64,000 nucleotides of DNA, from assembly GCA_050330205.1 (NCBI GenBank), contig JBHJOA010000021.1, positions 62,001-126,000 on the forward strand, in the 5' to 3' direction. This DNA is from Pelagibius sp050330205 (GTDB lineage Bacteria > Pseudomonadota > Alphaproteobacteria > Kiloniellales > Kiloniellaceae). The notes beneath the pieces are model-generated. The model saw only the letters and a list, made by a program, of their open reading frames with translations. It made no database searches and had not been told where the DNA came from. The translations under genes were made by a program, and so were the position numbers. Positions within the stretch are counted from its first letter, which is position 1. The number at the start of each line of letters is the position of its first letter. Shown in pieces: positions 37,062-47,187 of the stretch.

Positions 37062-38321
37062 TCAGCTGCCGTTCTCGCCGGGACCGGGTTCCGGGTTCAC
37101 CTCGGCGGCCTCGGCGCGGCCCTGACGCAGGCGCTCGTTGGACTTCTCCTGCGGGCGCTCGTCGGGCAGGCGCTTCGGTTCTTCGCCGTCGTTGCCCGGC
37201 GGCACGAAGAGCTCCGGCCGGTCGTCCGGCAGCGCCTCGACGTAGAGCGAGCGGCTCGGGAAGGCGAAGCCGGTGCCGGCATCCTTCACCGTTTCCATGA
37301 TGTGGTAGGCCAGCTTCTCCTTGATCGCCAGCCACTCGCCCCAGTTGGTGGTGCGGGTGAAGCAGTACAGCATGATGTCGATGGAGGAATCGTTGAAGCT
37401 GTCGATGCGCACGAAGGTCGCGGCCTCGTCCGGCTGCGCGTAGTCGGGATTGCCGAGGATGTGGCTCTCGATGCCGTCGCGGATCTGGCGCAGCTGGTCG
37501 ACCGTGGTGCGGTACTCGACGCCGATGGTCCAGAAGATGCGCCGGTGGGTCATGTCGCTGAAGTTGGTGACCGCGTCGTCCGACAGCTTGGCGTTGGGCA
37601 CATAGACCGGCGCCTTGTCGAAGCGGCGCACCCGCGTCGAGCGGAAGCCGATGGTCTCCACAGTACCCTCGACCACGCCGTCGACGCGGATCCAGTCGCC
37701 CGGCTTGAAGCGCTTCTCGGCGATCACCAGGATGCCGGCGATGAGGTTCTTGAACAGGTCCTGCGCGCCCAGCGCCACGGCGACGCCGAAGAGGCCGAGA
37801 CCGGCCAGCAGCGGGCCGACCTCGATGCCCCAGATCTCGAGGATGATGGCGCCGCCGATGAAGGCGATGCCGATGCGGCTCGCCCGCACCAGCCACTCCA
37901 CCATCGGCCGCGTGAAGATGCGCTCGAGCCGTCCGAAGACGAAGGAGAACGGCCCGATGGCGGCGTGCAGTATCCAGAACAGCGTGAACACGACCAGCGA
38001 GCGCAGCAGGTTGTCGGCGACGGCGGCGAAGCGGCCGTCGATGCCGAGGTAGGCGACGGCGACGAAGATGCCGACCACCAGCGGGATGAAGCGGATCGGC
38101 GGCGCCAGCGCCCTGACGGCCTCGTCGTTGATCCTCGAGTCCGAGCGGTCGGCCCAGCGCTGCAGGCGGTTGATGACGATCTGGGTGAAGAAGTGGCGCA
38201 TCACCACGAAGGCGAAAACGATGCCGAGGGCGATCAGCAGGCGCCCGACGTCGATGCCGAGGAAGCCCTGGGTCCAGACGTCGCGCACCAGGGTCCAGAA
38301 GTCTTGCAGATGTTCGGTCAA
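37062..38321 (-). CDS. MscS-family mechanosensitive ion channel
   Basis: 419 residues. Several membrane helices are followed by the pore-lining helix and beta domain: GLFGVAVALGAQDLFKNLIA, GILVIAEKRFKPGDWIRVDG and TIGFRSTRVRRFDKAPVYVP with NAKL. The C-terminal tail is charged and disordered (GEEPKRLPDERPQEKSNERL). It releases solutes under hypo-osmotic stress. It may share a transcript with the CoA-binding and metY genes. Confidence 0.93.
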   Translation of the reverse strand: MTEHLQDFWTLVRDVWTQGFLGIDVGRLLIALGIVFAFVVMRHFFTQIVINRLQRWADRSDSRINDEAVRALAPPIRFIPLVVGIFVAVAYLGIDGRFAAVADNLLRSLVVFTLFWILHAAIGPFSFVFGRLERIFTRPMVEWLVRASRIGIAFIGGAIILEIWGIEVGPLLAGLGLFGVAVALGAQDLFKNLIAGILVIAEKRFKPGDWIRVDGVVEGTVETIGFRSTRVRRFDKAPVYVPNAKLSDDAVTNFSDMTHRRIFWTIGVEYRTTVDQLRQIRDGIESHILGNPDYAQPDEAATFVRIDSFNDSSIDIMLYCFTRTTNWGEWLAIKEKLAYHIMETVKDAGTGFAFPSRSLYVEALPDDRPELFVPPGNDGEEPKRLPDERPQEKSNERLRQGRAEAAEVNPEPGPGENGS

Positions 38322-38365
38322 GGAAACGGCTTTCCGGAAAATGCGGCTGGAAATCTAAATCGGGA

Positions 38366-39172
38366 CTAGCGGCCCTGCCACTCGGGCCTGCGCTTTTCGA
38401 TGAAGGCGTCGATGCCTTCCTCGGCGTCGCGCGCCAGCATGTTGGTGGTCATCACCTGGCTGGCGTAGGCATAGGCTTCGACAAGGCCGTACTCGATCTG
38501 CCGGTAGAAGGCCTCCTTGCCGATCTTCAGGGTGAGCGGCGACTTGCTCGCCACCTTCTGCGCCAGCGCCAGGGTTTCGTCCTCCAGGGCCGCGGCCGGC
38601 ACGGCGCGGTTGACGAGGCCGAGGCCGAGCGCCGTCGCCGCATCGATGGTGTCGCCGGTCAGCAGCATCTCCATCGCCTGCTTGCGCGGCACGGCGCGCG
38701 ACAGCGCCACCATCGGCGTCGAGCAGAACAGCCCGATGTTGACGCCCGGGGTGCCGAACTGGGCGGTGTCCTCGGCCACCGCGAGGTCGCAGGTGGCGAC
38801 CAGCTGGCAGCCGGCGGCCGTGGCGATGCCGTGCACCTTGGCGATCACCGGCTGCGGCAGGGCGGTGAGGGTGGTCATCAGCCGGCTGCACTGCTTGAAG
38901 ATCGACTGGTAGAAGTCGCGGTCGCCGGCGTGGGCGCGCAGTTCCTTCAGGTCGTGGCCGGCGCAGAAGCCGCGCCCGGCGCCCTCGATGACCACCGCGC
39001 GGACGGTGGCATCGCCGGCGATGTCGTCCAGTGCCGCCTGCAGCGCCGCCATCAGGCCTGCGGAGAGCGCGTTGTACTGCTGCGGGCGGTTCAGGGTCAG
39101 GCGGGCGATGCCGTCGGCATCGCCGCGGAGCAGCAGCGGGGCGTCGCTGGAGAGGGCGGCTTCGGCGGGCAT
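38366..39172 (-). CDS. enoyl-CoA hydratase/isomerase family protein
   Basis: 268 residues, crotonase fold. LTLNRPQQYNALSAGLMAAL, EGAGRGFCAGHDLKELRAHA, KVHGIATAAGCQLVATCDLA and FGTPGVNIGLFCSTPMVALS are visible. The His in CAGHDLKEL and the missing second catalytic Glu in the GVNIGLFCS region point to a short-chain ECHDC3-like subgroup, so classical hydratase activity is uncertain. The ATG at 39172 is followed by MPAEAALSSDAPLLLRGD. It is divergent from the thioesterase gene at 39264. Confidence 0.88.
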   Translation of the reverse strand: MPAEAALSSDAPLLLRGDADGIARLTLNRPQQYNALSAGLMAALQAALDDIAGDATVRAVVIEGAGRGFCAGHDLKELRAHAGDRDFYQSIFKQCSRLMTTLTALPQPVIAKVHGIATAAGCQLVATCDLAVAEDTAQFGTPGVNIGLFCSTPMVALSRAVPRKQAMEMLLTGDTIDAATALGLGLVNRAVPAAALEDETLALAQKVASKSPLTLKIGKEAFYRQIEYGLVEAYAYASQVMTTNMLARDAEEGIDAFIEKRRPEWQGR

Positions 39173-39263
39173 GGTTTCCTCTGGTGGCACATCGGGATCC
39201 TGTGCGTACAATAGCCCGCGGACGGCAGAGATAAAACCGCCCCTCAGGAAGCCCCCGGAGCCC

Positions 39264-39701
39264 ATGGACCACGCCAGCCCCGCGCCGCGCATCACCCTCG
39301 AGGCCTTCAACCGCCTGCTGGACGAGAGCGCGCCGTTCCAGAAGATCTACGGCTTCGTTACCGAGGAGATCGGCTACGGCCACGCCAGGGTGCGGCTGCC
39401 GGCCGGCGAGGCCCACGTCCGCCCCGGCGGCACCCTCAGCGGCCCGGCGCAGATGGCGCTGGCCGACTTCGCCATGTACGCGGCGCTGCTGGGGGCCATC
39501 GGCGAGGTGCCGCTGGCGGTCACCACCAGCCTCAACATCAATTTCCTGCAGCGCCCGCGCCCGGGCGACCTGCTGGCCGACTGCCGCCTCATCAAGCTGG
39601 GCAAGCGCCTGGCGGTGGGCGATATCTCGGTGCGCTCCGAGGGCCTGGAGGCGCCGGTCTCCCACGCCACCGCCACCTACTCGATCCCGCCGCGGGAATG
39701 A
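39264..39701 (+). CDS. PaaI-family hotdog thioesterase
   Basis: 145 residues, hotdog fold. GGTLSGPAQMALADFAMYAA contains the 4HBT-type Asp, and AVTTSLNINFLQRPRPGDLL is the conserved strand pair, ending ATATYSIPP. It should hydrolyse acyl-CoA thioesters; the substrate is unknown. The 91-base divergent spacing from the enoyl-CoA hydratase suggests shared regulation. Confidence 0.88.
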   Translation: MDHASPAPRITLEAFNRLLDESAPFQKIYGFVTEEIGYGHARVRLPAGEAHVRPGGTLSGPAQMALADFAMYAALLGAIGEVPLAVTTSLNINFLQRPRPGDLLADCRLIKLGKRLAVGDISVRSEGLEAPVSHATATYSIPPRE

Positions 39702-39716
39702 GCGGGGCTGGCCTCC

Positions 39717-39832
39717 AACTGTCATTGCCGGGCCTTGTCCCGGCAATCCATGTCCGCAACCGGCTCCCGGCCTCTCTGGAGAGCCCGGGGCCGCGGCGGA
39801 ATGGGCCCTCGGGACAAGCCCGAGGGTGACAA
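39717..39832 (+). repeat. GTCATTGCCGGG intergenic element, copy 2
   Basis: It has the same two hairpins as 5431-5530: GTCATTGCCGGGCCTTGTCC closing with CGGCAAT, and GGGCCCTCGG-GACAAGC-CCGAGGGTGAC. The middle is diverged. It lies 16 bases after the thioesterase stop. Confidence 0.7.
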
Positions 39833-39964
39833 GCGGGGGTGGGGCTCGCGGTGAGCGCTCCTGGCAATGCTTGGAAGATAAAAGGTTTTATACTTAGGAA
39901 GTTAGGTGGGCGGTAATATAATACCGCAATCCTAACTGTACTGAAATTCTGCTGCTTTTTCGCG

Positions 39965-39993
39965 TTGACAGTCCCCGGCGGCGCGCCTAGAAA
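39965..39993 (+). promoter_or_regulatory. probable promoter of rplM-rpsI
   Basis: TTGACA (39965-39970), a 17-base spacer and TAGAAA (39988-39993) lie about 70 bases before the rplM start. The -35 is perfect. The AT-rich stretch just upstream (39880-39960) may act as an UP element. Confidence 0.65.
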
Positions 39994-40062
39994 TCGCGCC
40001 TTCGGAGCCGGCCGCCACGCGCGGGCGCTCCATCCCGAATTCACCGACAAGTGGTTGGCCCA

Positions 40063-40527
40063 ATGAAAACCTTCTCCGCCACTCCGTCGGACATCGAGAA
40101 GAAGTGGATTCTGATCGATGCCGAGGGAGTCGTCCTTGGTCGCCTGGCCTCCCAGGTCGCCAAGATCCTGCGCGGCAAGCACAAGCCGAGCTTCACACCG
40201 CACATGGACTGCGGCGACAACGTCATCGTCGTCAACGCCGAGAAGGTGAAGCTGACCGGCCGCAAGCTCGCCGACAAGAAGTTCTACTGGCACACCGGCT
40301 ATCCCGGCGGCATCAAGGAGCGCACGGCGGGGCAGATCCTCGAAGGCGCCCATCCGGAGCGCGTCGTCGAGAAGGCCGTGGAGCGCATGATCACGCGCAA
40401 CAACCTCGGCCGCCAGCAGATGAAGAACCTGCGCGTCTATGCCGGCGCTTCGCATCCCCATGAGGCTCAGCAGCCGGAGGTCCTCGACCTCGCGGCGATG
40501 AATCCGAAGAACAAGAGGAGCCAGTAA
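40063..40527 (+). CDS. rplM: 50S ribosomal protein L13
   Basis: 154 residues, uL13 family. KKWILIDAEGVVLGRLASQV, GDNVIVVNAEKVKLTGRKLA and KFYWHTGYPGGIKERTAGQI are characteristic, and MNPKNKRSQ closes the protein. The ATG at 40063 gives the family N terminus MKTFSATPSDIEKKW. rpsI follows after 2 bases, the universal pairing. Confidence 0.97.
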   Translation: MKTFSATPSDIEKKWILIDAEGVVLGRLASQVAKILRGKHKPSFTPHMDCGDNVIVVNAEKVKLTGRKLADKKFYWHTGYPGGIKERTAGQILEGAHPERVVEKAVERMITRNNLGRQQMKNLRVYAGASHPHEAQQPEVLDLAAMNPKNKRSQ

Positions 40528-40529
40528 GC

Positions 40530-41021
40530 ATGGCCGATGAGACTCAAACCCTGAGCGATCTGGGCCAGCTGGCCGAGGCCACCGGCATGACGCCGCAGGC
40601 CGAGGCCGCCGCGGTCGAGCCGCAGCGCGACGCGCAGGGCCGCTCCTACGCCACCGGCAAGCGCAAGGACGCCGTCGCCCGCGTGTGGATCAAGCCGGGC
40701 GCCGGCAAGATCACCGTCAACGGCCGCGACCAGTCCCAGTACTTCGCCCGCCCGGTGCTGCGCATGATCTTGGCGCAGCCGTTCCTGGTCGCCGACCGCA
40801 CGGACCAGTTCGACGTCGTCTGCACCGTCAAGGGCGGCGGCCTCTCCGGCCAGGCCGGCGCCGTGCGCCACGGCATCTCCAAGGCGCTGACCCTCTACGA
40901 GCCGGGCCTGCGCCCGGTGCTGAAGAGCGGCGGCTTCCTCACCCGCGACTCCCGCGTGGTGGAGCGCAAGAAGTACGGCCGCGCCAAGGCCCGCCGCAGC
41001 TTCCAGTTCTCCAAGCGCTGA
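40530..41021 (+). CDS. rpsI: 30S ribosomal protein S9
   Basis: 163 residues. The core begins RSYATGKRKDAVARVWIKPG, followed by GGGLSGQAGAVRHGISKALT and the conserved basic tail KKYGRAKARRSFQFSKR that reaches the P-site tRNA. About 35 extra N-terminal residues, Gln/Ala/Glu-rich, are usual in alphaproteobacteria. It is the last gene of the operon, and a terminator follows at 41045. Confidence 0.97.
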   Translation: MADETQTLSDLGQLAEATGMTPQAEAAAVEPQRDAQGRSYATGKRKDAVARVWIKPGAGKITVNGRDQSQYFARPVLRMILAQPFLVADRTDQFDVVCTVKGGGLSGQAGAVRHGISKALTLYEPGLRPVLKSGGFLTRDSRVVERKKYGRAKARRSFQFSKR

Positions 41022-41044
41022 GCCGGCGGCCAATCCGTTACGGC

Positions 41045-41077
41045 AAGGGGCCTGCGCCGGCGCGCGGGCCCCTTTTC
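41045..41077 (+). terminator. terminator after rpsI
   Basis: AAGGGGCC / GGCCCCTT (41045-41052 and 41067-41074) form an 8-bp stem with a GC-rich loop, followed by TTCG. It begins 24 bases past the rpsI stop. Confidence 0.75.
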
Positions 41078-41111
41078 GTTTAGCGACAGCTTTGCATTCA
41101 GGGTTCCCAGC

Positions 41112-41675
41112 ATGAGCGGTCATATCCTGCCCTACCGCGGCCTCTGGCCGAAGATCCACCCCGACGCCTACATCGCCGACACCGCGGCGGTGATCGGCGA
41201 CGTCGAGATCGGCCCCGGCAGTTCGATCTGGTTCGGCTGCGTGCTGCGCGGCGACGTCAACAGGATCCGCATCGGCGCCGACACCAACCTGCAGGACGGC
41301 ACCATCGTGCACGGCAACCACGACCGCGACGGCGACTACCGCGAGACCGGCGGCGGCATGGCGACGATCATCGGCGACGGCGTGGTGGTCGGCCACCAGG
41401 CGATGCTGCACGCCTGCACCCTGGAGAGCGGCGCCTTCGTCGGCATGGCGGCGGTGGTGATGGACCAGGCGGTGGTCGAGCCGCAGGCCATGGTCGCGGC
41501 CGGCGCCCTGGTGACGCCGCGCAAGCGGGTGAAGAGCGGCGAGCTCTGGGCCGGCCGCCCGGCCAGCTTCATGCGCCGGCTGAGCGAGGCCGAGATCGGC
41601 GACATCGGCTACCAGGCCGGCCACTACCGCAAGCTGTCGCGCGACTACCTGGCGGAGCGCGCCGCGCGCGGCTAG
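41112..41675 (+). CDS. gamma carbonic anhydrase family protein
   Basis: 187 residues, left-handed beta-helix of hexapeptide repeats (AVIGDVEIGPGSSIWFGCVL, RGDVNRIRIGADTNLQDGTI). The zinc His ligands lie in VHGNHDRDGD and VVVGHQAMLHACTL. It resembles YrdA/CaiE-like proteins. Reversible CO2 hydration is possible, but many relatives lack proven activity. It is convergent with phaC; the stops are 3 bases apart. Confidence 0.9.
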   Translation: MSGHILPYRGLWPKIHPDAYIADTAAVIGDVEIGPGSSIWFGCVLRGDVNRIRIGADTNLQDGTIVHGNHDRDGDYRETGGGMATIIGDGVVVGHQAMLHACTLESGAFVGMAAVVMDQAVVEPQAMVAAGALVTPRKRVKSGELWAGRPASFMRRLSEAEIGDIGYQAGHYRKLSRDYLAERAARG

Positions 41676-41678
41676 GCG

Positions 41679-43478
41679 TCAGTCCTGGGCCTGGAGCTTC
41701 ACGTAGTTGCCGGGGGCGTCCTCGATGACCTTCAGCTTGCCGTCGCCGGGCTGGCGCGCCGGCACCTTGCCGTTGCCGAACCCGGCTACCCAGTCCTGCC
41801 AGGCCGGCCACCAGGATCCGGCGTGCTCGGCGGCGCTGTTGCACCAGTCGTCCGGGTTCTCCGGGTACTTGTCGTTGGTCCAGTAGCCGTACTTCTGCGC
41901 CTCCGGCGGGTTGACCACGCCGGCGATGTGGCCGGAGCCGGCGAGGATGAACTTCACCGGCCCGCCCAACAGCTGGGTGGCCGAGTAGGTCGCCTTCCAG
42001 GGCGCGATGTGGTCCTCGCGGGTGGAGATCAGGCAGGCCGGCACCTTCACCTTGGAGAGGTCGATCTTCACGCCCTTGAGGGTGATGCCGCCGGGCTCGA
42101 TCAGCTTGTTCTCCTGGTACATCTTGCGCAGGTAGAAGCTGTGCATGGCCGCCGGCATGCGCGTCGAGTCGGAGTTCCAATACAGCAGGTCGAAGGGGAA
42201 GGGGTCCTTGCCCATCAGGTAGTTGTTCACCACGAACGACCAGATCAGGTCGTTGGCGCGCAGCATGTTGAAGGTGGTCGCCATGTCGGCGCCCTCGAGA
42301 TAGCCCTTGTCCTTCATCTTCTCCTCGAGGGCGGCGAGCTGCACCTCGTCGATGAACACCCCGAGCTCGCCGGAATCGCTGAAGTCCATCAGCGAGGTGA
42401 AGAAGGTGGCGGACTTGACGCGCGTGTCCTTCTTCGCGGCCATGTAGGCGAGGGTGCAGGCCAGCAGCGTGCCGCCGAGGCAGTAGCCGATGACGTTGGC
42501 GTCCTTCTCGCCGGTCGCCTTCTCGACGGCGTCGAGCGCGGCCAGCGGGCCGTCGGTCATGTAGTCCTCGAAGGTCTTCGACTTCAGCTTCTCGCCGGGA
42601 TTGACCCAGGAGATGACGAACACCGTGTGGCCCTGCTCGACGGCCCAGCGGATGAAGGAGTTCTTCGGCCGCAGATCGAGGATGTAGTACTTGTTGATCC
42701 AGGGCGGAATGATCAGCAGCGGGCGCTTGTGGACCTGCTCGGTCGCCGGCGCGTACTGGATGAGCTGGATGAGATCGTTCTGGTAGACCACCTTGCCGGG
42801 TGTGAGGGCGATGTTCACGCCGAGCTCGAAGGCCTCGATGTCGGTCATCTTGATCTTCAGCCGGCCCTTGCCGCGCTCGAGGTCGTCGAGCAGGTTGTTG
42901 AGGCCCTTCACCAGGTTCTCGCCGCCGGACTCCAGCGTCGCGCGCAGCACCTCCGGATTGGTCATCAGGAAGTTCGACGGCGCCATCGCATCGACGAACT
43001 GGCGCGTGTAGAAGTCGACCTTCTGGGCGGTCTTGTCGTCCAGCCCCTCGACGTCCTTCACCGTCGACTGCATCCAGCGCGCGGTCAGCAGGTAGGACTG
43101 CTTGACGAAGTCGAAGAGTTCGTTCTCGTCCCATTCCGGGTGCTTGAAGCGGCGGTCGCCCTTGTCGGGGGCCGCGACCGGCTCGGCCTCCTGGCCCATC
43201 ATGCGCTGGGCGGTGGTCTGCCACAGCCGCATGTAGTCCTGCCACAGGGTCATCTGCGCCTGCACCAGCTTGGCCGGGTCGGCCATCATGCGGTGGGTCA
43301 TCTCCATGAAGGCGGCGCCGATGTTCAGCGGATCCATGTTGCCGCCGCCGTTGCCCTGCTGCTGGCGGGCCAGGAAGTCGGCCACCAGCTTCTGGCTGCG
43401 CTCGGCGATGGCGGCCATGGACTTAGAAATTTCGACGGGATCGGGCAGTTTGATGTCGGGGGGCTGTTGCTCCGCCAT
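41679..43478 (-). CDS. phaC: poly(3-hydroxyalkanoate) synthase, class I
   Basis: 599 residues, the class I length. The lipase-like box is VIGYCLGGTLLACTLAYMAA with nucleophile Cys333. The catalytic Asp is in ISTREDHIAPW and the His in LAGSGHIAGVVNPPEAQKYG. An N-terminal PhaC-N domain (about 95-270; PLLIIPPWINKYYILDLRP) precedes it. It polymerises hydroxyacyl-CoA into carbon-storage granules. No phaA/phaB/phaP genes are adjacent. A 22-bp palindrome lies 67 bases upstream of the start (43546-43567). Confidence 0.96.
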   Translation of the reverse strand: MAEQQPPDIKLPDPVEISKSMAAIAERSQKLVADFLARQQQGNGGGNMDPLNIGAAFMEMTHRMMADPAKLVQAQMTLWQDYMRLWQTTAQRMMGQEAEPVAAPDKGDRRFKHPEWDENELFDFVKQSYLLTARWMQSTVKDVEGLDDKTAQKVDFYTRQFVDAMAPSNFLMTNPEVLRATLESGGENLVKGLNNLLDDLERGKGRLKIKMTDIEAFELGVNIALTPGKVVYQNDLIQLIQYAPATEQVHKRPLLIIPPWINKYYILDLRPKNSFIRWAVEQGHTVFVISWVNPGEKLKSKTFEDYMTDGPLAALDAVEKATGEKDANVIGYCLGGTLLACTLAYMAAKKDTRVKSATFFTSLMDFSDSGELGVFIDEVQLAALEEKMKDKGYLEGADMATTFNMLRANDLIWSFVVNNYLMGKDPFPFDLLYWNSDSTRMPAAMHSFYLRKMYQENKLIEPGGITLKGVKIDLSKVKVPACLISTREDHIAPWKATYSATQLLGGPVKFILAGSGHIAGVVNPPEAQKYGYWTNDKYPENPDDWCNSAAEHAGSWWPAWQDWVAGFGNGKVPARQPGDGKLKVIEDAPGNYVKLQAQD

Positions 43479-43545
43479 GGAGGCTTCCTTATCCTGCAGC
43501 TGCGGCTGCGATCCCGGAACGGCCGTGAAGAATCGGCATGAGAAC

Positions 43546-43567
43546 GCGGATATGATTAGATATCCGC
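43546..43567. promoter_or_regulatory. perfect palindrome upstream of phaC
   Basis: GCGGATAT-N6-ATATCCGC is a perfect 8-bp inverted repeat in the divergent gap between phaC and the OmpA-like gene. Its AT-rich core and position suggest an operator. It does not resemble the CTGC-type site of PhaR. Confidence 0.5.
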
Positions 43568-43712
43568 AAGGTAATGGGGGGTTGCGGCCGTTTCAATAGC
43601 GGCGCGGCCGCCCGGCGGCCGGCAACCTGCGGTTTGGAAGCCTATGGCGGGCGACGCAGCCGGGGAATGAATGGAGTGCCGGAAAACGGCCGTTTTAGGG
43701 GTGACAGAGGCG

Positions 43713-44471
43713 ATGAATCGATTGCAGGGAACCGGCGCCGCGCTGCTGACCGTCCTGATGCTGGCCGTCCTCATGCTGGCCGGCGGGGGGCTGGCGGGCT
43801 GCACGGCGGCGCGGGACATGACCCAGACGCCGGAGGAGGCGGCGGCGGCGCAGCCCAGCCGCGTGGCCGCCGAGGGCGCCAGCGACGAATTTCCCAACCT
43901 GGCCGAGGTGCCGAGCGGCGTCCAGCCGCAGGTCGCCGAGCCGGAACGGGACGAGATCATGGACCGGATGGCCGACGACCGCGCCAGGGCGACCTATTCC
44001 GACCCGGCGCCGCTGGTCACCGCGGCACCGGCCGATCCCTTTTCGACCAGCGTCGTCATCAGCGGCGATTCGGTGACCACGGACGGCCAGGTGACGGCCC
44101 TGCCGGCGACCGGCGGCGGCCGTCTCGCCGCCATCATCTTCTTCTCGCACGGCTCGGCGGACCTCGATCCGCGCGACCGCGCCGTGCTGCGCGACCTGGC
44201 GGCCCTGCACCGCCAGCGCGGCGGCAGCCTGCGGGTCGTCGGCCACGCCAGCAGCCGCACCCACAACGCTACGCCGGAGGAGCACCGCTTCGCCAACTTC
44301 GAGATGTCGATGAGCCGGGCCGAGACGGTGCAGGCCGAACTGCTGCGCATGGGCGTGGCGCCCGAGGCCGTGCGGGCCGAGGCGGTCGGCGACGCCGAGC
44401 CGGTCTATCACGAGTTCATGCCCTCGGGCGAGGCGGGCAACCGGCGGGTCGAAATCTTCCTGGAAAACTAG
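43713..44471 (+). CDS. OmpA-family lipoprotein
   Basis: 252 residues. The signal peptide LLTVLMLAVLMLAGGGLAGC ends in a lipobox (Cys30). A low-complexity region (about 31-140) precedes a C-terminal OmpA/Pal domain (145-252) with IIFFSHGSADLDPRDRAVLR, VVGHASSRTHNATPEEHRFA and VGDAEPVYHEFMPSGEAGNR RVEIFL. The peptidoglycan-binding Asp and Arg of the OmpA fold are present. It probably tethers the outer membrane to the cell wall. It is monocistronic and divergent from phaC. Confidence 0.9.
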   Translation: MNRLQGTGAALLTVLMLAVLMLAGGGLAGCTAARDMTQTPEEAAAAQPSRVAAEGASDEFPNLAEVPSGVQPQVAEPERDEIMDRMADDRARATYSDPAPLVTAAPADPFSTSVVISGDSVTTDGQVTALPATGGGRLAAIIFFSHGSADLDPRDRAVLRDLAALHRQRGGSLRVVGHASSRTHNATPEEHRFANFEMSMSRAETVQAELLRMGVAPEAVRAEAVGDAEPVYHEFMPSGEAGNRRVEIFLEN

Positions 44472-44610
44472 GCCCGCCCTCGCTACAAGGAGCCGGACGG
44501 CCGGCCCGGAGACCCTTCCGCGGCCCGGCGCCGACGCCCGGCGCCGACCTCCGGGGCACGGCCCCCGAAGGGCGCGCCTCCGCTGGCACAGGTGTACCCT
44601 CTGAAAGACC

Positions 44611-45827
44611 ATGACCCAGGATTTCCACCGCATAAAGCGCCTGCCGCCTTATGTTTTCGCCGAGGTCAACGCCTTGAAGTCCAAGGCGCGCGCGGCCGGC
44701 GCCGACATCATCGACTTCGGCATGGGCAATCCCGACCAGCCGCCGCCGCAGCACGTCATCGACAAGCTGGCCGAGACCCTGGCCGACCCGCGGGCGCACC
44801 GCTATTCGACCTCGCGCGGCATCCCCGGGCTGCGGCGCGCGCTCTGCGCCTACTACCTCAGGCGCTTCGGCGTCGAGCTGGACCCCGAGCGTGAGGCCAT
44901 CGTCACCCTCGGCTCCAAGGAGGGCCTCGCCAACCTTGCCCAGGCCATCACCAGCCCGGGCGACATCATCCTGGCGCCCAATCCCAGCTACCCGATCCAC
45001 GCCTTCGGCTTCATCATCGCCGGCGCGGCGATCCGCTCCATCCCGGTGGCGCCGGGCTTCGACTTCATGGAGCAGCTCGAGCGGGCGGTGCGCCACTCGG
45101 TGCCCAAACCCTCGGCCCTGGTCCTCAACTATCCTGCGAACCCCACCGCCGAAGTTGTTGATCTGGAATTCTATTCGACCGTCGTAGAGTTCTGCCGCGA
45201 GCACGGCATCTACATCATTTCCGACCTCGCCTACGCCGAGGTCTATTTCGAGGGGCCGCCGCCGCCGTCGATCCTCCAGGTGCCCGGCGCCAAGGAGATC
45301 GCGGTCGAGTTCACCTCGCTCAGCAAGACCTACTCCATGCCGGGCTGGCGCATCGGCTTCTGCGCCGGCAACCCGGACCTCATCGCCGCGCTGGCGCGGG
45401 TGAAGTCCTACCTCGACTACGGCGCCTTCACGCCGATCCAGGTGGCCGCCACGGCGGCGCTCAACGGCCCGCAGGACTGCATCGACGAGATGCGCAAGCG
45501 CTACCGCCGGCGCCGCGACGTGCTGGTCTCCGGCCTCAACGCCGCCGGCTGGCCGGTGCCGAGCCCGCCGGCGACGATGTTCTGCTGGGCGCCGCTGCCG
45601 CCGGCGCTGAAGGAGATGGGCTCGCTGGAATTCTCCAAGCTGCTGCTGGAGGAAGCCCAGGTCGCCGTCGCCCCCGGCATCGGCTTCGGGGAATACGGCG
45701 AGGGCTTCGTGCGTCTTGGTCTGGTGGAGAACGAGCACCGCACCCGCCAGGCGGTCCGCAACATCAAGGCATTCCTCAAATCCCTGGGGGTCAACGCCCC
45801 GGGCGCACAGGTTCGGAGCTTCGCTTC

Positions 45828-45831
<4 letters not shown>
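44611..45831 (+). CDS. class I/II aminotransferase (alanine/LL-diaminopimelate type)
   Basis: 406 residues, fold-type I. IIDFGMGNPDQPPPQHVIDK, YSTSRGIPGLRRALCAYYLR and VEFTSLSKTYSMPGWRIGF, with the PLP Lys at 239, are clear. The subgroup is usually annotated as an LL-diaminopimelate or alanine aminotransferase and is typically encoded beside hom in alphaproteobacteria, as here. The TTG start of hom overlaps its stop by 4 bases. The physiological amino acid is uncertain; a role in the aspartate family is likely. Confidence 0.88.
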
Positions 45832-47165
<1,334 letters not shown>

Positions 47166-47187
47166 CATCCAGCCACACGAGGACCCG

